Source: Methylophilus sp. 42 (lineage in GTDB: Bacteria > Pseudomonadota > Gammaproteobacteria > Burkholderiales > Methylophilaceae). Taken from it: a DNA stretch of 64,000 nt. The stretch is from contig NZ_KB913031.1 of the NCBI RefSeq assembly GCF_000384155.1, positions 1,116,001 through 1,180,000 on the forward strand. The letters run 5' to 3'. This document shows, piece by piece, positions 44,885-54,418 of the stretch (the stretch's first letter is position 1; every line of letters begins with the position of its first letter). Under the pieces are notes generated by a model, which searched no databases, was not told where the DNA came from, and saw only the letters and a program-made list of their open reading frames with translations. The translations under genes were made by a program, and so were the position numbers.

Positions 44885-45883
44885 TTAGCAGCCCCAGCGT
44901 AAACCGGCCGTGTGTACCGGGCTATCCCAGTGTTGTTTGATCTCGTTATCCAGCAAGCAAACGGTGAGTGAAGCGCCTGCCATGTCGATGGCGGTAATAT
45001 AGTTACCGACCAGGCTGCGGGCAATGCCGAATCCTTTCTCTGTGAGCAATTTCGCCGCCGTGTTGTAAATCAGGTATAACTCCATGAGTGGCGTGGCGCC
45101 CAGGCCATTGACCAGCAGTAAAATCTCGCCTTGGGTCGGTAATTGTTTGGCTTCGAAGTCGTGCACGATGGCATTTACCATGTCGGCGACAATGGCATCC
45201 GCTGTACGCATCGCTTCGCGGCGACGGCCGGGTTCGCCATGGATGCCGACACCCATTTCGATTTCGCTGTCGCTGATGTCGAATGTTGGTCGACCGGCGG
45301 CAGGCACAGTACAACTGGTGAGCGCTGCGCCTATGCTGGAGGTATGCAGGTTGATTTTATCGCCCAGCGCCTTGCAACTGGCGAGGTCAGCGCCGGTTTC
45401 TGCCAGGCTGCCGACACATTTTTCGATAATCACTGTGCCTGCCACACCGCGGCGGCCAGTCGTATACGTGCTGTTGACGACGGCGCAATCATCTGAAGTG
45501 AGCACCGTTGCATGTTCAAACGGCAGCATTTCAGTCGCCATTTCAAAATTCATCACATCACCGGCATAGTTTTTAACTATAAACAGCACGCCTTTGTCGG
45601 CATGCACCGCTTCTGCGGCTGCCAGCATCTGGTCAGGTGTCGGGGAGGTGAATACCTGGCCGGGGCAAGCCGCATCCAGCATGCCTTTGCCCACATAGCC
45701 CGCATGTAGTGGCTCGTGGCCAGCGCCACCGCCAGAAATGATGGCGACTTTGTTATGTGATTTGTGTTTGCGGCTGACGAAAGTGGGGTCGAATTGCACT
45801 TCGACCAGATCGTTATGCGCAGTGGCAAAGCCAGTCAGGCTTTCAATCAGCATGTGATCAACGTTGTTGGCGAATTTTTTCAT
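44885..45883 (-). CDS. dhaK: Dihydroxyacetone kinase subunit DhaK
   Basis: 332-residue substrate-binding subunit. The N-terminal region has AIISGGGAGHEPLHAGYVGKGMLDAA, where the Gly-rich loop binds phosphate and the first Asp region shapes the active site. The His that covalently binds dihydroxyacetone is in MGVGIHGEPGRRR. The DhaK/DhaL two-protein arrangement is typical of PTS-dependent kinases, but the phosphotransfer partner DhaM is absent here. The gene lies 75 bases downstream of dhaL. Confidence 0.92.
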   Translation of the reverse strand: MKKFANNVDHMLIESLTGFATAHNDLVEVQFDPTFVSRKHKSHNKVAIISGGGAGHEPLHAGYVGKGMLDAACPGQVFTSPTPDQMLAAAEAVHADKGVLFIVKNYAGDVMNFEMATEMLPFEHATVLTSDDCAVVNSTYTTGRRGVAGTVIIEKCVGSLAETGADLASCKALGDKINLHTSSIGAALTSCTVPAAGRPTFDISDSEIEMGVGIHGEPGRRREAMRTADAIVADMVNAIVHDFEAKQLPTQGEILLLVNGLGATPLMELYLIYNTAAKLLTEKGFGIARSLVGNYITAIDMAGASLTVCLLDNEIKQHWDSPVHTAGLRWGC

Positions 45884-45958
45884 ATCGATGCCCCTGTTCT
45901 TTTGTAAGCGGATGGCGTAACGCCCGGCTGGTAATGGTTTGCTTGTGACTGCCTTGTT

Positions 45959-46591
45959 TTATTGTCCAGATACTATGAGGTCACAGATGGTATCTATCAT
46001 GACCTGGCAACTTTTTGCACCAGCATCCAGATGACCGATCACTCGCTCGCCCAAGCCTGAGGCGCGGCCTTTGGTCGCCAGCATGTTGCGGGTAGATTCC
46101 AGGCCGTCGCTGGCGATAGGCTTCAATGCTGCGGCGATGTCTTTGTCAGACTGGCCTTGTTCTGCCAGTTGCTGGAATGTGGTGGCCACCGGGATCAAGA
46201 CATCCAGCATGGTTTTTTCACCGGCTTGTGCCTTGCCGCGCTGTATAATTGCCTGCACGCCTGCTTCAAACGCAAGTGCGATTTGTAATGTGGTAATGGT
46301 GTCGCTGGTTTTAAGCGTTTTACTCATGCTCATAAAAAAGCTGGCAAATAAGGGGCCGGAGGCACCACCAATGGTGCTGAGTAACTTCATGCCGATCTTG
46401 TTCAGCGCATCAGCGGCGGGTAGGGTGTTGAGTTCATCTGCCAGGCCGGCAATCGCTTCACAGCCACGCTTCATATTGATGTAATGGTCGCCATCGCCGA
46501 TCTCGCGGTCCAGGCATTCAATATCGGCTTCGTGGGCCAGAATGGCATCACGGATGGCGGCGGCATAACGGTTGATGACTGAACTGTGCAT
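45959..46591 (-). CDS. dhaL: Dihydroxyacetone kinase subunit DhaL
   Basis: 210-residue all-helical ADP-binding subunit. The Mg-ADP site is in REIGDGDHYINMKRG, slightly different from the more usual GDGDHGxNM, followed by GGASGPLFASFF and a C-terminal TKGRASGLGERVIGHLDAGA. Here dhaL is the first gene, dhaK the second, the reverse of the common dhaKLM order. In a methylotroph it could phosphorylate dihydroxyacetone from side reactions of formaldehyde metabolism; this is inference. Confidence 0.9.
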   Translation of the reverse strand: MHSSVINRYAAAIRDAILAHEADIECLDREIGDGDHYINMKRGCEAIAGLADELNTLPAADALNKIGMKLLSTIGGASGPLFASFFMSMSKTLKTSDTITTLQIALAFEAGVQAIIQRGKAQAGEKTMLDVLIPVATTFQQLAEQGQSDKDIAAALKPIASDGLESTRNMLATKGRASGLGERVIGHLDAGAKSCQVMIDTICDLIVSGQ

Positions 46592-46712
46592 TGTCGGTAG
46601 CTTAAAGAGACTGAAAACCGCATGTTACTCACAAGCCTGCTGCGTCGGCAAGTCTGATTTTGTTGTTTTCAGGGTAGGCGTTTTGGTCGCTTGCGTTTAA
46701 AATAGCGCCGCG

Positions 46713-46788
46713 GTCCTCGTGGTGAAACAGGATATCACCAGCCCCTCCTAAGGGCTAGTTTCAGGTTCGAGTCCTGACGGGGACGCCA
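46713..46788 (+). tRNA. tRNA-Arg (anticodon CCU)
   Basis: 76 bases that fold as a full cloverleaf. The acceptor stem is GTCCTCG with CGGGGAC, D stem GGTG/CACC, anticodon stem AGCCC/GGGCT with loop CTCCTAA (anticodon CCT), T stem TCAGG/CCTGA with TTCGAGT loop, and an encoded 3' CCA. It reads rare AGG codons. A TAAAAT at 46698-46703 may be its -10. Confidence 0.95.
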
Positions 46789-46814
46789 GCGATGCTGATA
46801 AAACAGTTAAGTGC

Positions 46815-46843
46815 TTGAAAGCAATTGATTTAAGCGCTATAAT
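46815..46843 (+). promoter_or_regulatory. rpsB promoter
   Basis: TTGAAA (46815-46820) and a perfect TATAAT (46838-46843) with a 17-base spacer, just after the tRNA. It would give an approximately 110-base leader for rpsB. Confidence 0.85.
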
Positions 46844-46873
46844 TTTGGATTGACTTTCATGTCAATTAACTTG

Positions 46874-46920
46874 CATGTAATCACATTGGGTGCCTTTAAT
46901 CGGGTGTTTTTGATTGCATG
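46874..46920 (+). promoter_or_regulatory. Structured rpsB leader, candidate S2 autoregulation site
   Basis: CATGTAATCA (46874-46883) pairs with TGATTGCATG (46911-46920), ten pairs with one G-U, enclosing about 27 bases rich in GGGTG. rpsB leaders of proteobacteria are known to bind S2; the sequence here is only a candidate for that. Confidence 0.45.
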
Positions 46921-46956
46921 TTAATGAATAACCCTTTGAATGGAAAGACTAAAATC

Positions 46957-47703
46957 ATGTCTGTGACTATGCGTCAAATGCTGGAGGCCGGTGTTCACTT
47001 TGGCCACCAAACTCGTTACTGGAACCCGAAAATGGCTGAGTTCATCTTCGGTGATCGTAACAAAATTCATATCGTAAACCTGGAAAAAACACTGCCACTG
47101 TTTGAAGAAGCACAAAAATACGTGCGCACACTGGCAGCAAACAAGGGTCGTATTCTGTTCGTGGGCACCAAGCGTCAAGCTCGTGACATCGTCAAAGAAG
47201 AAGCGCAACGCGCTGGTTGTGCTTACGTCAACCACCGCTGGTTGGGCGGTATGCTGACTAACTTCAAAACTGTAAAACAGTCTATCAAGCGTCTGAACGA
47301 CTTTGAAGCCATGATCCAAGACGGCAGCATCGACAAGTTCGGTAAAAAAGAAGCTTTGGGTATCAAGCGCGAAATCGAAAAACTGGAGCGTTCTATCGGC
47401 GGTATCCAGGAAATGGGTGGCTTGCCAGATGCGATTTTCGTGATCGACGTTGGTCATGAAAGCGGCGCGATTACTGAAGCACGCAAACTGGGTATTCCAG
47501 TGATCGGTATCGTGGATACTAACAACTCTCCAGACGGCATCACTTACGTGATCCCTGGTAACGATGACTCCTCACGTGCGATTCGTTTGTATGCTCGTGG
47601 CATGGCAGATGCGGTATTGGAAGGTCGCGCAAACGCGATTTCTGAAATCGTAAAAGCTGCTCAGGAAGAAACTGCACCAGCAGCTGAGGCTGTTGCCGAG
47701 TAA
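46957..47703 (+). CDS. rpsB: 30S ribosomal protein S2
   Basis: 248-residue ribosomal protein. The start at 46957 ([20 protein letters not shown]) matches S2 and has GGAAAGA upstream; the longer frame from 46918 has no homology. [20 protein letters not shown] and [13 protein letters not shown] are diagnostic. It starts the rpsB-tsf unit and is followed by its own hairpin terminator. Confidence 0.97.
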   Translation: MSVTMRQMLEAGVHFGHQTRYWNPKMAEFIFGDRNKIHIVNLEKTLPLFEEAQKYVRTLAANKGRILFVGTKRQARDIVKEEAQRAGCAYVNHRWLGGMLTNFKTVKQSIKRLNDFEAMIQDGSIDKFGKKEALGIKREIEKLERSIGGIQEMGGLPDAIFVIDVGHESGAITEARKLGIPVIGIVDTNNSPDGITYVIPGNDDSSRAIRLYARGMADAVLEGRANAISEIVKAAQEETAPAAEAVAE

Positions 47704-47717
47704 TTTCGGATGGCTTG

Positions 47718-47743
47718 AAAAGGGGGCGCATCGCCCCTTTTTC
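47718..47743 (+). terminator. Terminator or attenuator between rpsB and tsf
   Basis: AAAAGGGGGCG-CAT-CGCCCCTTTTT, a strong short hairpin followed by a T-run. Partial read-through would keep tsf connected to rpsB. Confidence 0.88.
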
Positions 47744-47856
47744 TATTGTGCTGAGTTTATTGGTGTTGAGTGTGTGATGTCGCAATCTGTCTGTCACACA
47801 GCCTTGATACACTGAAAAGAATATTGACTGCGACGGCCTTGTGCGTAAACAAGCGC

Positions 47857-47884
47857 GTCGTTGAATAACAGAGTCGTTGAATAA
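47857..47884 (+). repeat. 12-bp direct repeat in the tsf leader
   Basis: GTCGTTGAATAA occurs at 47857-47868 and again at 47873-47884, identical and four bases apart. It lies directly before the AAGGAG ribosome site of tsf and after a TTGACT/TAAACA promoter-like pair at ~47824-47851. Confidence 0.6.
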
Positions 47885-47896
47885 AAGGAGCAATAA

Positions 47897-48772
47897 ATGG
47901 CTGAAATTACCGCAAGCATGGTGAAAGACTTACGTGAGCGCACCGATGCCCCAATGATGGACTGTAAAAAAGCGTTGACCGAAGCTGAAGGCGACATGAC
48001 CCGTGCAGAAGAAATTCTGCGTGTGCGTTTTGGTAACAAAGCCAGCAAAGCTGCTGGTCGCGTTGCAGCTGAAGGTACTGTAGGCATCAGCATTTCTGCT
48101 GATGGCAAACTGGGTACATTGATTGAAGTCAACTCTGAAACTGACTTCTGTGCCAAGAACGAAGAATTCCTGAAGTTTGTAGGCGATCTGGCACAAACTG
48201 TGAACGAAAATAACCCGGCTGATATTGAAGCCGTAGGTACACTGCCACTGCGTGGCGAGACCGCTGAAGCTGTTCGCGCTCAACTGGTTGGTAAAATCGG
48301 CGAAAACATCACGCCACGCCGTTTTGTTCGCACGCCAGCAAAAGGCCAATTGTTTAGCTATGTACACGGCAGCAAAATCGGTGTGTTGCTGGACTTGGTT
48401 GGTGGCGATGAAGCATTGGGTAAAGATATCGCTATGCACATTGCTGCAGCTAAACCAAAATCACTGGATGCCACTGGTGTGGATGCTGCGCTGATCGACG
48501 CTGAGCGCCGTGTTGCGATTGAAAAAGCCAAAGAAGCAGGCAAGCCGGAAGCTATGCTGGAAAAAATCGCTGAAGGTACTGTGCAGAAGTTCCTGAAAGA
48601 AGTGACTTTGTTGAGCCAGGCTTTTGTTAAAGATGACAAACTGAGCATCGAGCAATTGCTGAAATCCAAAGGTGCAAGCGTGGCTTCGTTCAGCATGTAC
48701 GTGGTAGGTGAAGGCATTGAAAAAGCAGTGGTTGATTACGCTGCTGAAGTGGCTGCTGCTGCTAAAGTCTAA
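47897..48772 (+). CDS. tsf: Elongation factor Ts
   Basis: 291-residue guanine-nucleotide exchange factor for EF-Tu. The N-terminal UBA-like part has [20 protein letters not shown] and [22 protein letters not shown]; the EF-Ts core follows with [15 protein letters not shown] (TDFV-type motif, here TDFC). Length is typical. AAGGAG is seven bases before the ATG. A terminator follows, so pyrH begins a new unit. Confidence 0.97.
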   Translation: MAEITASMVKDLRERTDAPMMDCKKALTEAEGDMTRAEEILRVRFGNKASKAAGRVAAEGTVGISISADGKLGTLIEVNSETDFCAKNEEFLKFVGDLAQTVNENNPADIEAVGTLPLRGETAEAVRAQLVGKIGENITPRRFVRTPAKGQLFSYVHGSKIGVLLDLVGGDEALGKDIAMHIAAAKPKSLDATGVDAALIDAERRVAIEKAKEAGKPEAMLEKIAEGTVQKFLKEVTLLSQAFVKDDKLSIEQLLKSKGASVASFSMYVVGEGIEKAVVDYAAEVAAAAKV

Positions 48773-48795
48773 TTGACTTTTTAAAGCGGTATCCC

Positions 48796-48828
48796 AAAAA
48801 GTGGAATCCCAGGATTCCACTTTTTTTA
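48796..48828 (+). terminator. Terminator after tsf
   Basis: AAAAAGTGGAATCC and GGATTCCACTTTTT with a two-base centre and a T-run of seven. Confidence 0.92.
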
Positions 48829-48907
48829 TGCCCAAAACGGGCGCAAGACGCCAAAGAAAGCGCGTTTTGTGATTAAATAAGCACATTTTGAGTTTGGGAA
48901 AATTATC

Positions 48908-49624
48908 ATGGCACAACCTGCTTTCAAGCGCATATTGCTCAAGTTGTCTGGTGAGGCGCTGATGGGTGATGATGCCTATGGCATTAATCGCGAAACAGTG
49001 ACGGCCATCGTGGCGCAAGTCAAAGAAGTCGTCAGCATGGGCGTGCAAGTAGGCATCGTCATCGGTGGCGGCAATATTTTCCGTGGTGTGGCCCCGGCAG
49101 CTGAAGGTATGGACAGGGCAACTGCCGATTACATGGGCATGCTGGCCACGGTGATGAACGCCATGGCTTTGCAAGATGCCATGAAGCACGCGGGTGTGGC
49201 TGCGCGCGTACAAAGTGCGCTGAATATTGAAGCCGTGGCTGAGCCTTATATCCGCGGCAAAGCGATTCGTTACCTGGAAGAGGGTAAAGTGGTGATTTTT
49301 GGTGCCGGCACCGGTAACCCGTTTTTTACTACCGATACTGCGGCAGCCTTGCGCGGCGTAGAAATTGATGCGGAAATCGTATTGAAAGCGACCAAGGTAG
49401 ACGGTATTTACACGGCGGACCCGAAAAAAGACCCGACGGCGACACGCTATGATATCGTCTCTTATGATGAGGCGATCAACAAGAACTTAAAAGTCATGGA
49501 TGCCACGGCATTTACGCTGTGCCGTGACCAGAAAATGCCGATTGCGGTGTTCAGCATCTTTAAAGAAGGTGCATTGAAACGCGTGATTCTGGGCGAAAAT
49601 GAAGGAACGCGTGTCATGGCTTAA
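48908..49624 (+). CDS. pyrH: Uridylate kinase
   Basis: 238-residue UMP kinase of the amino-acid-kinase fold (UMP + ATP to UDP). Visible motifs include [25 protein letters not shown] and [16 protein letters not shown]. It starts the pyrH-frr-uppS operon after the tsf terminator. The 28-base gap to frr has a GGAGAG ribosome site. Confidence 0.97.
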   Translation: MAQPAFKRILLKLSGEALMGDDAYGINRETVTAIVAQVKEVVSMGVQVGIVIGGGNIFRGVAPAAEGMDRATADYMGMLATVMNAMALQDAMKHAGVAARVQSALNIEAVAEPYIRGKAIRYLEEGKVVIFGAGTGNPFFTTDTAAALRGVEIDAEIVLKATKVDGIYTADPKKDPTATRYDIVSYDEAINKNLKVMDATAFTLCRDQKMPIAVFSIFKEGALKRVILGENEGTRVMA

Positions 49625-49651
49625 GTCTGGCATGAAGATTGGAGAGTAACG

Positions 49652-50209
49652 ATGGTTGAAGAAATTAAAAAATCTGCTGAGCAGAAAATGCATAGATCGC
49701 TGGAAGCGTTGAAAACCGATCTGGCGAAAATCCGTACAGGCCGTGCCCATACCGGTTTGCTGGATCACGTGATGGTGGAATATTACGGCTCTATGGTGAC
49801 CGTTAGCCAGGTGGCCAACATCAATCTGGGCGATGCGCGTACACTGAACGTGCAGCCTTACGAAAAAAACATGATTGCCAAAGTTGAGAAAGCAATCCGT
49901 GACTGTGACCTGGGTTTGAACCCAGCCACCAATGGCGATTTGATCCGCGTGCCTATGCCAATGCTGACTGAAGAGCGCCGCCGTGATTTGACCAAAATTG
50001 TGCGCTCCGAAGGTGAGGGCGCCAAGGTGGCGATCCGTAACGTGCGTCGCGATGCTAACGATGCCTTGAAAAAATTGATCAAGGATAAAGCGATTTCTGA
50101 AGATGATGAGCGTCGTGCACAAGACGAAGTTCAGAAAATGACCGACAAGGCCGTGGCCGAAGTCGACAAAATTTTGCAGCAAAAAGAAACAGATTTGATG
50201 GCGGTTTAA
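49652..50209 (+). CDS. frr: Ribosome recycling factor
   Basis: 185-residue L-shaped tRNA-mimic that splits post-termination ribosomes with [28 protein letters not shown] and the C-terminal helix ending [10 protein letters not shown]-like are typical. Its length is exactly that of the family. It follows pyrH by 28 bases. Confidence 0.97.
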   Translation: MVEEIKKSAEQKMHRSLEALKTDLAKIRTGRAHTGLLDHVMVEYYGSMVTVSQVANINLGDARTLNVQPYEKNMIAKVEKAIRDCDLGLNPATNGDLIRVPMPMLTEERRRDLTKIVRSEGEGAKVAIRNVRRDANDALKKLIKDKAISEDDERRAQDEVQKMTDKAVAEVDKILQQKETDLMAV

Positions 50210-50235
50210 CCGCTATCAGGGAATCAGGGATCGAT

Positions 50236-51000
50236 TTGGGTTTATTTTCCAGTTCTACCAAGCAAGTTCCGCCTATTCAGGAAGTGCCGCAACATGTTGC
50301 GGTGATTATGGATGGCAACGGACGTTGGGCAAAAAAGCGTTTTTTACCCCGCGTGGCTGGTCATCAGCGTGGCCTGGAATCTGTACGTGCGCTGGTGAAA
50401 GCCTGTGTCCGTCTTGATATCAAATACCTGACCCTGTTTGCTTTCAGCAGTGAAAACTGGCGCCGACCGCCGGATGAAGTGACTTTTTTGATGAGCCTGT
50501 TTCTGGAGGCGCTGGATAGAGAAGTCAGGAAATTGCATGAGGCCAATGTGATTTTAAAGCTGATTGGCGACCGCAGCCCGTTTAACCAGGCCTTGCAGCA
50601 AAAAATGCTGGAGGCTGAGCAGCAAACGGCTAGCAATACCGGTCTGACACTGACGATTGCCGTCAACTACGGCGGCCGTTGGGATGTGGTGCATGCGGTG
50701 AATCAGTTGCTGGCTGACAAGGGTAACGTGACTGCCATCAGCGAAGCAGACCTGGCGCCTTATTTATCCATGCCTTATGCCCCTGAACCTGATTTGTTTA
50801 TCCGTACCGGGGGCGAAACTCGCATCAGCAACTTTTTGCTATGGCAACTGGCTTATACCGAGCTGTATTTTACCCCTACCTTGTGGCCGGACTTTGACGA
50901 TGCGGCATTTGAGGCTGCATTGACTTCGTATCATCAACGCGAAAGACGTTTTGGCCGCACCAGTGAACAGCTGACTTCCGATAGCGGTACCTCTAAGTAA
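50236..51000 (+). CDS. uppS: Undecaprenyl diphosphate synthase
   Basis: 254-residue cis-prenyltransferase that makes the C55 lipid carrier for cell-wall synthesis. The catalytic segment HVAVIMDGNGRWAKKR begins at residue ~20, and FSSENWRRPPDEV, RTGGETRISNFLLWQ and ELYFTPTLWPDFD follow. The start appears to be TTG (50236) with CAGGGA in front; no ATG lies before the conserved MDGNGRW. It is 27 bases after frr. Confidence 0.96.
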   Translation: MGLFSSSTKQVPPIQEVPQHVAVIMDGNGRWAKKRFLPRVAGHQRGLESVRALVKACVRLDIKYLTLFAFSSENWRRPPDEVTFLMSLFLEALDREVRKLHEANVILKLIGDRSPFNQALQQKMLEAEQQTASNTGLTLTIAVNYGGRWDVVHAVNQLLADKGNVTAISEADLAPYLSMPYAPEPDLFIRTGGETRISNFLLWQLAYTELYFTPTLWPDFDDAAFEAALTSYHQRERRFGRTSEQLTSDSGTSK

Positions 51001-51003
51001 ACT

Positions 51004-51831
51004 ATGTTAAAAACCAGAATCATTACCGCAATTGTATTGCTGGGCTTGTTTTTGCCAGCGCTGTTTTGCTTGCCACTCATGGGATGGGCAGCGGTGATGC
51101 TGGCGCTGACGCTGGTCTGCCTGCGTGAATGGGCGGGCTTCTTGCAACTCAGTGTGGCACAAACGCGTGTTTTCCTGGCTGTTTCTGCGATGACTGGCGT
51201 AGGGTTACTGTATTTATTACACCAATTTGGTTTTCACTGGTTTTTTTATCGCGCGTTGCAAGTGTTTGTTGCGGCCAGTGTGTTTTGGCTATTGGTCGTG
51301 CCTGTTGCGCTGTTTTTTAATGACTTTTTCAAACACAAAGCGCTCAATCTGTTGCTGGGCTGGGGTTTGATGATGTCATTGTGGATGGCCTTGGTCACTG
51401 CTAAGGAAGTGAATCCCTATGTGTTGCTGGTGATTATTTCCACCATCTGGCTGGCAGACAGTGCGGCTTATTTTGCAGGTAAGCAGTTTGGGCGACATAA
51501 ACTGGCCCCTGCCATCAGCCCCGGCAAGACCTGGGAGGGCGTGGCTGGCGCATTGCTGGCTGTGGCTGTCTATGCTGCAGGCTTGAAAATCACCGGTGCC
51601 GTTGCGACCTGGTGGGTGTTGCCAGGATTGTGGGTAGTGACCATCGCCGGTATTTATGGCGACCTGTTTGAATCCTTTTTTAAACGTCGCGCCAATCTTA
51701 AGGATAGTGGCCAATTCTTGCCTGGACATGGTGGCTTGCTTGATCGCGTCGATGGCGTGATTCCGGCGTTGCCTATTGGCATGTGCCTGCTGTTCTGGTT
51801 TCATTACTGGCAACAGTCTTATTCGTTTTAA
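51004..51831 (+). CDS. cdsA: Phosphatidate cytidylyltransferase
   Basis: 275-residue membrane enzyme that makes CDP-diacylglycerol, the branch point of phospholipid synthesis. About seven hydrophobic segments precede the signature SFFKRRANLKDSGQFLPGHG followed by GLLDRVDG. PGKTWEGVAGA is the typical earlier motif. It follows uppS by three bases. Confidence 0.96.
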   Translation: MLKTRIITAIVLLGLFLPALFCLPLMGWAAVMLALTLVCLREWAGFLQLSVAQTRVFLAVSAMTGVGLLYLLHQFGFHWFFYRALQVFVAASVFWLLVVPVALFFNDFFKHKALNLLLGWGLMMSLWMALVTAKEVNPYVLLVIISTIWLADSAAYFAGKQFGRHKLAPAISPGKTWEGVAGALLAVAVYAAGLKITGAVATWWVLPGLWVVTIAGIYGDLFESFFKRRANLKDSGQFLPGHGGLLDRVDGVIPALPIGMCLLFWFHYWQQSYSF

Positions 51832-51840
51832 GAGGTTATT

Positions 51841-53049
51841 TTGCAATACGTCACCATACTCGGCAGCACCGGCACCATCGGTCAGCAGACACTGGATGTG
51901 ATTTCACAACATCCTGGCCGCTATGGCGTGTTTGCGCTTACGGCCCACAGCAATGTGGAGGCCATGTTGCAGCAATGTGCGCAATATCAGCCGCGTTATG
52001 CCGTGATGCAGGATGCCGAAGCCGCCCGTTTGTTACAGCAACGAGTGCAGGCCGAGCAGCTCAACGTAGAAGTGTTGGCCGGAGTAGAAGGCCTGACAGC
52101 AGTGGCTGCACATGCCGAGGTGGGCATTGTGATGGCGGCGATTGTTGGTGCCGCAGGCTTGTTGCCTGCACTGGCCGCGGCGAAAGCGGGCAAAAAGATT
52201 TTGCTGGCGAATAAAGAAACCCTGGTGATGGCAGGCCAATTGTTTATGGATGCGGTCAAACAAGGGCAAGCCACCTTGTTGCCGATTGATAGCGAGCATA
52301 ATGCCATCTTTCAGGTCATGCCAAGGCAAGCTTACAGCGACTTGCGTGATGTTGGCGTTAACCAGATTATCCTTACGGCATCCGGTGGCCCTTTCCGTGG
52401 CTATACGCAGGCGCAACTGCAGGACGTGACCCCGGCACTGGCGCTTAAACATCCGAATTGGGTGATGGGGGCAAAAATCACCGTAGATTCATCTACGCTG
52501 ATGAACAAAGGGCTGGAGGTGATTGAGGCGCACTGGCTGTTTGATGCGCGTCCCGAGCAGATCGAAGTCGTGGTGCATCCGCAGAGTGTGATCCATTCCA
52601 TGGTGTCTTATGTCGATGGCAGCATTCTGGCGCAATTGGGCAATCCTGATATGCGCACGCCGATTGCCTATGGTCTGGCATACCCTGAGCGCATTGCCTC
52701 CGGTGTGAAACCACTGAGTTTGATTGAAGTGGCCAAGCTGGAGTTTGAGGCGCCTGATACCCAGCGTTTTCCATGTCTGCGATTAGCCTATGACGCATTG
52801 GCCGCAGGCGGCACGGCGCCCGCTATCCTCAACGCGGCCAACGAAGTGGCGGTGGCTGCCTTCTTGCGTGAGCAGATTCAATATCTGGACATTCCACGTT
52901 TGCTGGAAATGACTTTGCAGCAATTGCCTGCTGAGCAGGTGCAATCGATTGAGCAATTGCTGGCCATTGATGCAGAAGCCAGAGCGTTTGTGACGCAAGC
53001 GATTGCCAATATGACTACTGCCCCAGTGCGCAAGGCCGTCAGCGTATGA
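51841..53049 (+). CDS. dxr: 1-deoxy-D-xylulose 5-phosphate reductoisomerase
   Basis: 402-residue NADPH enzyme of the MEP isoprenoid pathway (also called ispC). The NADPH-binding start is [15 protein letters not shown]; active-site regions are [21 protein letters not shown] and [19 protein letters not shown]. The start codon is TTG at 51841 with AAGAGG upstream, the second TTG start in this operon. It overlaps rseP by four bases. Confidence 0.96.
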   Translation: MQYVTILGSTGTIGQQTLDVISQHPGRYGVFALTAHSNVEAMLQQCAQYQPRYAVMQDAEAARLLQQRVQAEQLNVEVLAGVEGLTAVAAHAEVGIVMAAIVGAAGLLPALAAAKAGKKILLANKETLVMAGQLFMDAVKQGQATLLPIDSEHNAIFQVMPRQAYSDLRDVGVNQIILTASGGPFRGYTQAQLQDVTPALALKHPNWVMGAKITVDSSTLMNKGLEVIEAHWLFDARPEQIEVVVHPQSVIHSMVSYVDGSILAQLGNPDMRTPIAYGLAYPERIASGVKPLSLIEVAKLEFEAPDTQRFPCLRLAYDALAAGGTAPAILNAANEVAVAAFLREQIQYLDIPRLLEMTLQQLPAEQVQSIEQLLAIDAEARAFVTQAIANMTTAPVRKAVSV

Positions 53050-54407
53050 CCTCCATCTGGGCGTTTATCGTTGCCATTGGTGTGTTGGTCACCATTCATG
53101 AATTTGGCCATTACCTGGCAGCACGCAGCTGTGGCGTGCGAGTGCTTAAATTCTCTATTGGCTTTGGCAAGCCTATCTTCAAATATCAGGCACATGCGCA
53201 AGCCACCGAGTGGGTTTTGTCGTGGATTCCACTGGGCGGCTACGTCAAAATGCTGGATAGTCGCGAGACGGATGTGGAACATGTGCCTGGCACTGACTGG
53301 TCGCAAGCGTTTGACAAGCAGTTGATCGCTGCGAAAATGTGGATCGTATTTGCTGGCCCGTTAGCCAACCTTTTGCTGGCATTTGTCTGCTATTGGGGCT
53401 TGATTGCCCAGGGGGAAATTGGACTCAAACCCTATATTGGCCCGGTAGAGCAGGGCTCATTAGCGGCAGTTGCCAAATTGCGCCAAGGCGACCTCATCGT
53501 CGCGCTGGATGGTAAGCCAGTCGCCACCTGGCAGGAGGCACAATGGCAGTTGCTGGAAAGCTGGATGGTGCATAAACCGGTGGCGGTAGTCACCAGAACG
53601 CCACAAGGTGAAGTGCATCAGCAGGTATTGCCGCTGAACCAGCTCGCTGGCGAGCCGGATGGTGACGTGATGCAAAAAGCCGGGCTAGCAGTATTAATGC
53701 CAGTGGTGCCAGCGGTGATTGGCGACATTATGGCAGACTCAGTTGCCGAGCAAAGTGGCTTGCAAGCTGGCGATCGTATCCTCAAAGTCAATCAGAAACC
53801 AATTGCAGACTGGCAAAAATTTGTAAAACTGGTACGCGCCAGCCCGGCGCAGCCGTTGAAGGTCGAGTATCAGCGTGGGGATAGCCTGTTGCAGGTGAAG
53901 TTATTACCCGAGGCTATACAGCAAGGCGGGCAAAAAATCGGCCGTCTGGGGGCTGCCGTCAATATGGATGCCGTTGATTTGACGCCTTATCAGGTGATTC
54001 GCCAGTACAGTGCCTCACAAGCAGCCATACGCGCACTGGATAAAATGCAGGAAACCATCGCATTTACTTTGAAAATGCTGGGCAAAATGGTCACCGGCCA
54101 GGCGTCACTCAAAGCCATTAGCGGGCCGGTGAGCATCGCCGATGCCGCGGGCGAGTCGGCCGGGATGGGGCTCAAGCCCTATATAGGATTTATTGCTTTA
54201 CTGAGTATCAGTATTGCCGTCATGAATCTGCTACCGATTCCAGTATTGGATGGCGGTCATTTGTTGTATCATATGGCGGAATTGATACGAGGAGAACCAT
54301 TACCTGACAAGGTGTTGGCGATTGGGCAGCGTCTGGGTTTAGGTATTTTAGGGGCATTGATGGTGATTGCATTTTTTAATGACATCAATCGTTACCTGAT
54401 AGGTTGA
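53046..54407 (+). CDS. rseP: Site-2 membrane protease RseP
   Basis: 453-residue intramembrane zinc protease that cleaves anti-sigma factors in the envelope-stress response. The zinc site HEFGH is at residues 18-22, with the second metal ligand in [12 protein letters not shown] near residue ~400. Two PDZ-like domains lie between the first and third membrane helices (for instance [19 protein letters not shown]). The start ATGA overlaps the dxr stop. Confidence 0.96.
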   Translation: MTSIWAFIVAIGVLVTIHEFGHYLAARSCGVRVLKFSIGFGKPIFKYQAHAQATEWVLSWIPLGGYVKMLDSRETDVEHVPGTDWSQAFDKQLIAAKMWIVFAGPLANLLLAFVCYWGLIAQGEIGLKPYIGPVEQGSLAAVAKLRQGDLIVALDGKPVATWQEAQWQLLESWMVHKPVAVVTRTPQGEVHQQVLPLNQLAGEPDGDVMQKAGLAVLMPVVPAVIGDIMADSVAEQSGLQAGDRILKVNQKPIADWQKFVKLVRASPAQPLKVEYQRGDSLLQVKLLPEAIQQGGQKIGRLGAAVNMDAVDLTPYQVIRQYSASQAAIRALDKMQETIAFTLKMLGKMVTGQASLKAISGPVSIADAAGESAGMGLKPYIGFIALLSISIAVMNLLPIPVLDGGHLLYHMAELIRGEPLPDKVLAIGQRLGLGILGALMVIAFFNDINRYLIG

Positions 54408-54418
54408 AAGCATAGTTA

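Noticed and set aside
46713-46788. tRNA-Arg as an integration site for a mobile element
   Set aside because: No integrase, no repeated tRNA 3' end and conserved rpsB operon directly after it.
48461-49213. 250-codon minus-strand frame across tsf and pyrH
   Set aside because: It spans two conserved genes and a terminator on the other strand, so it is a chance frame.
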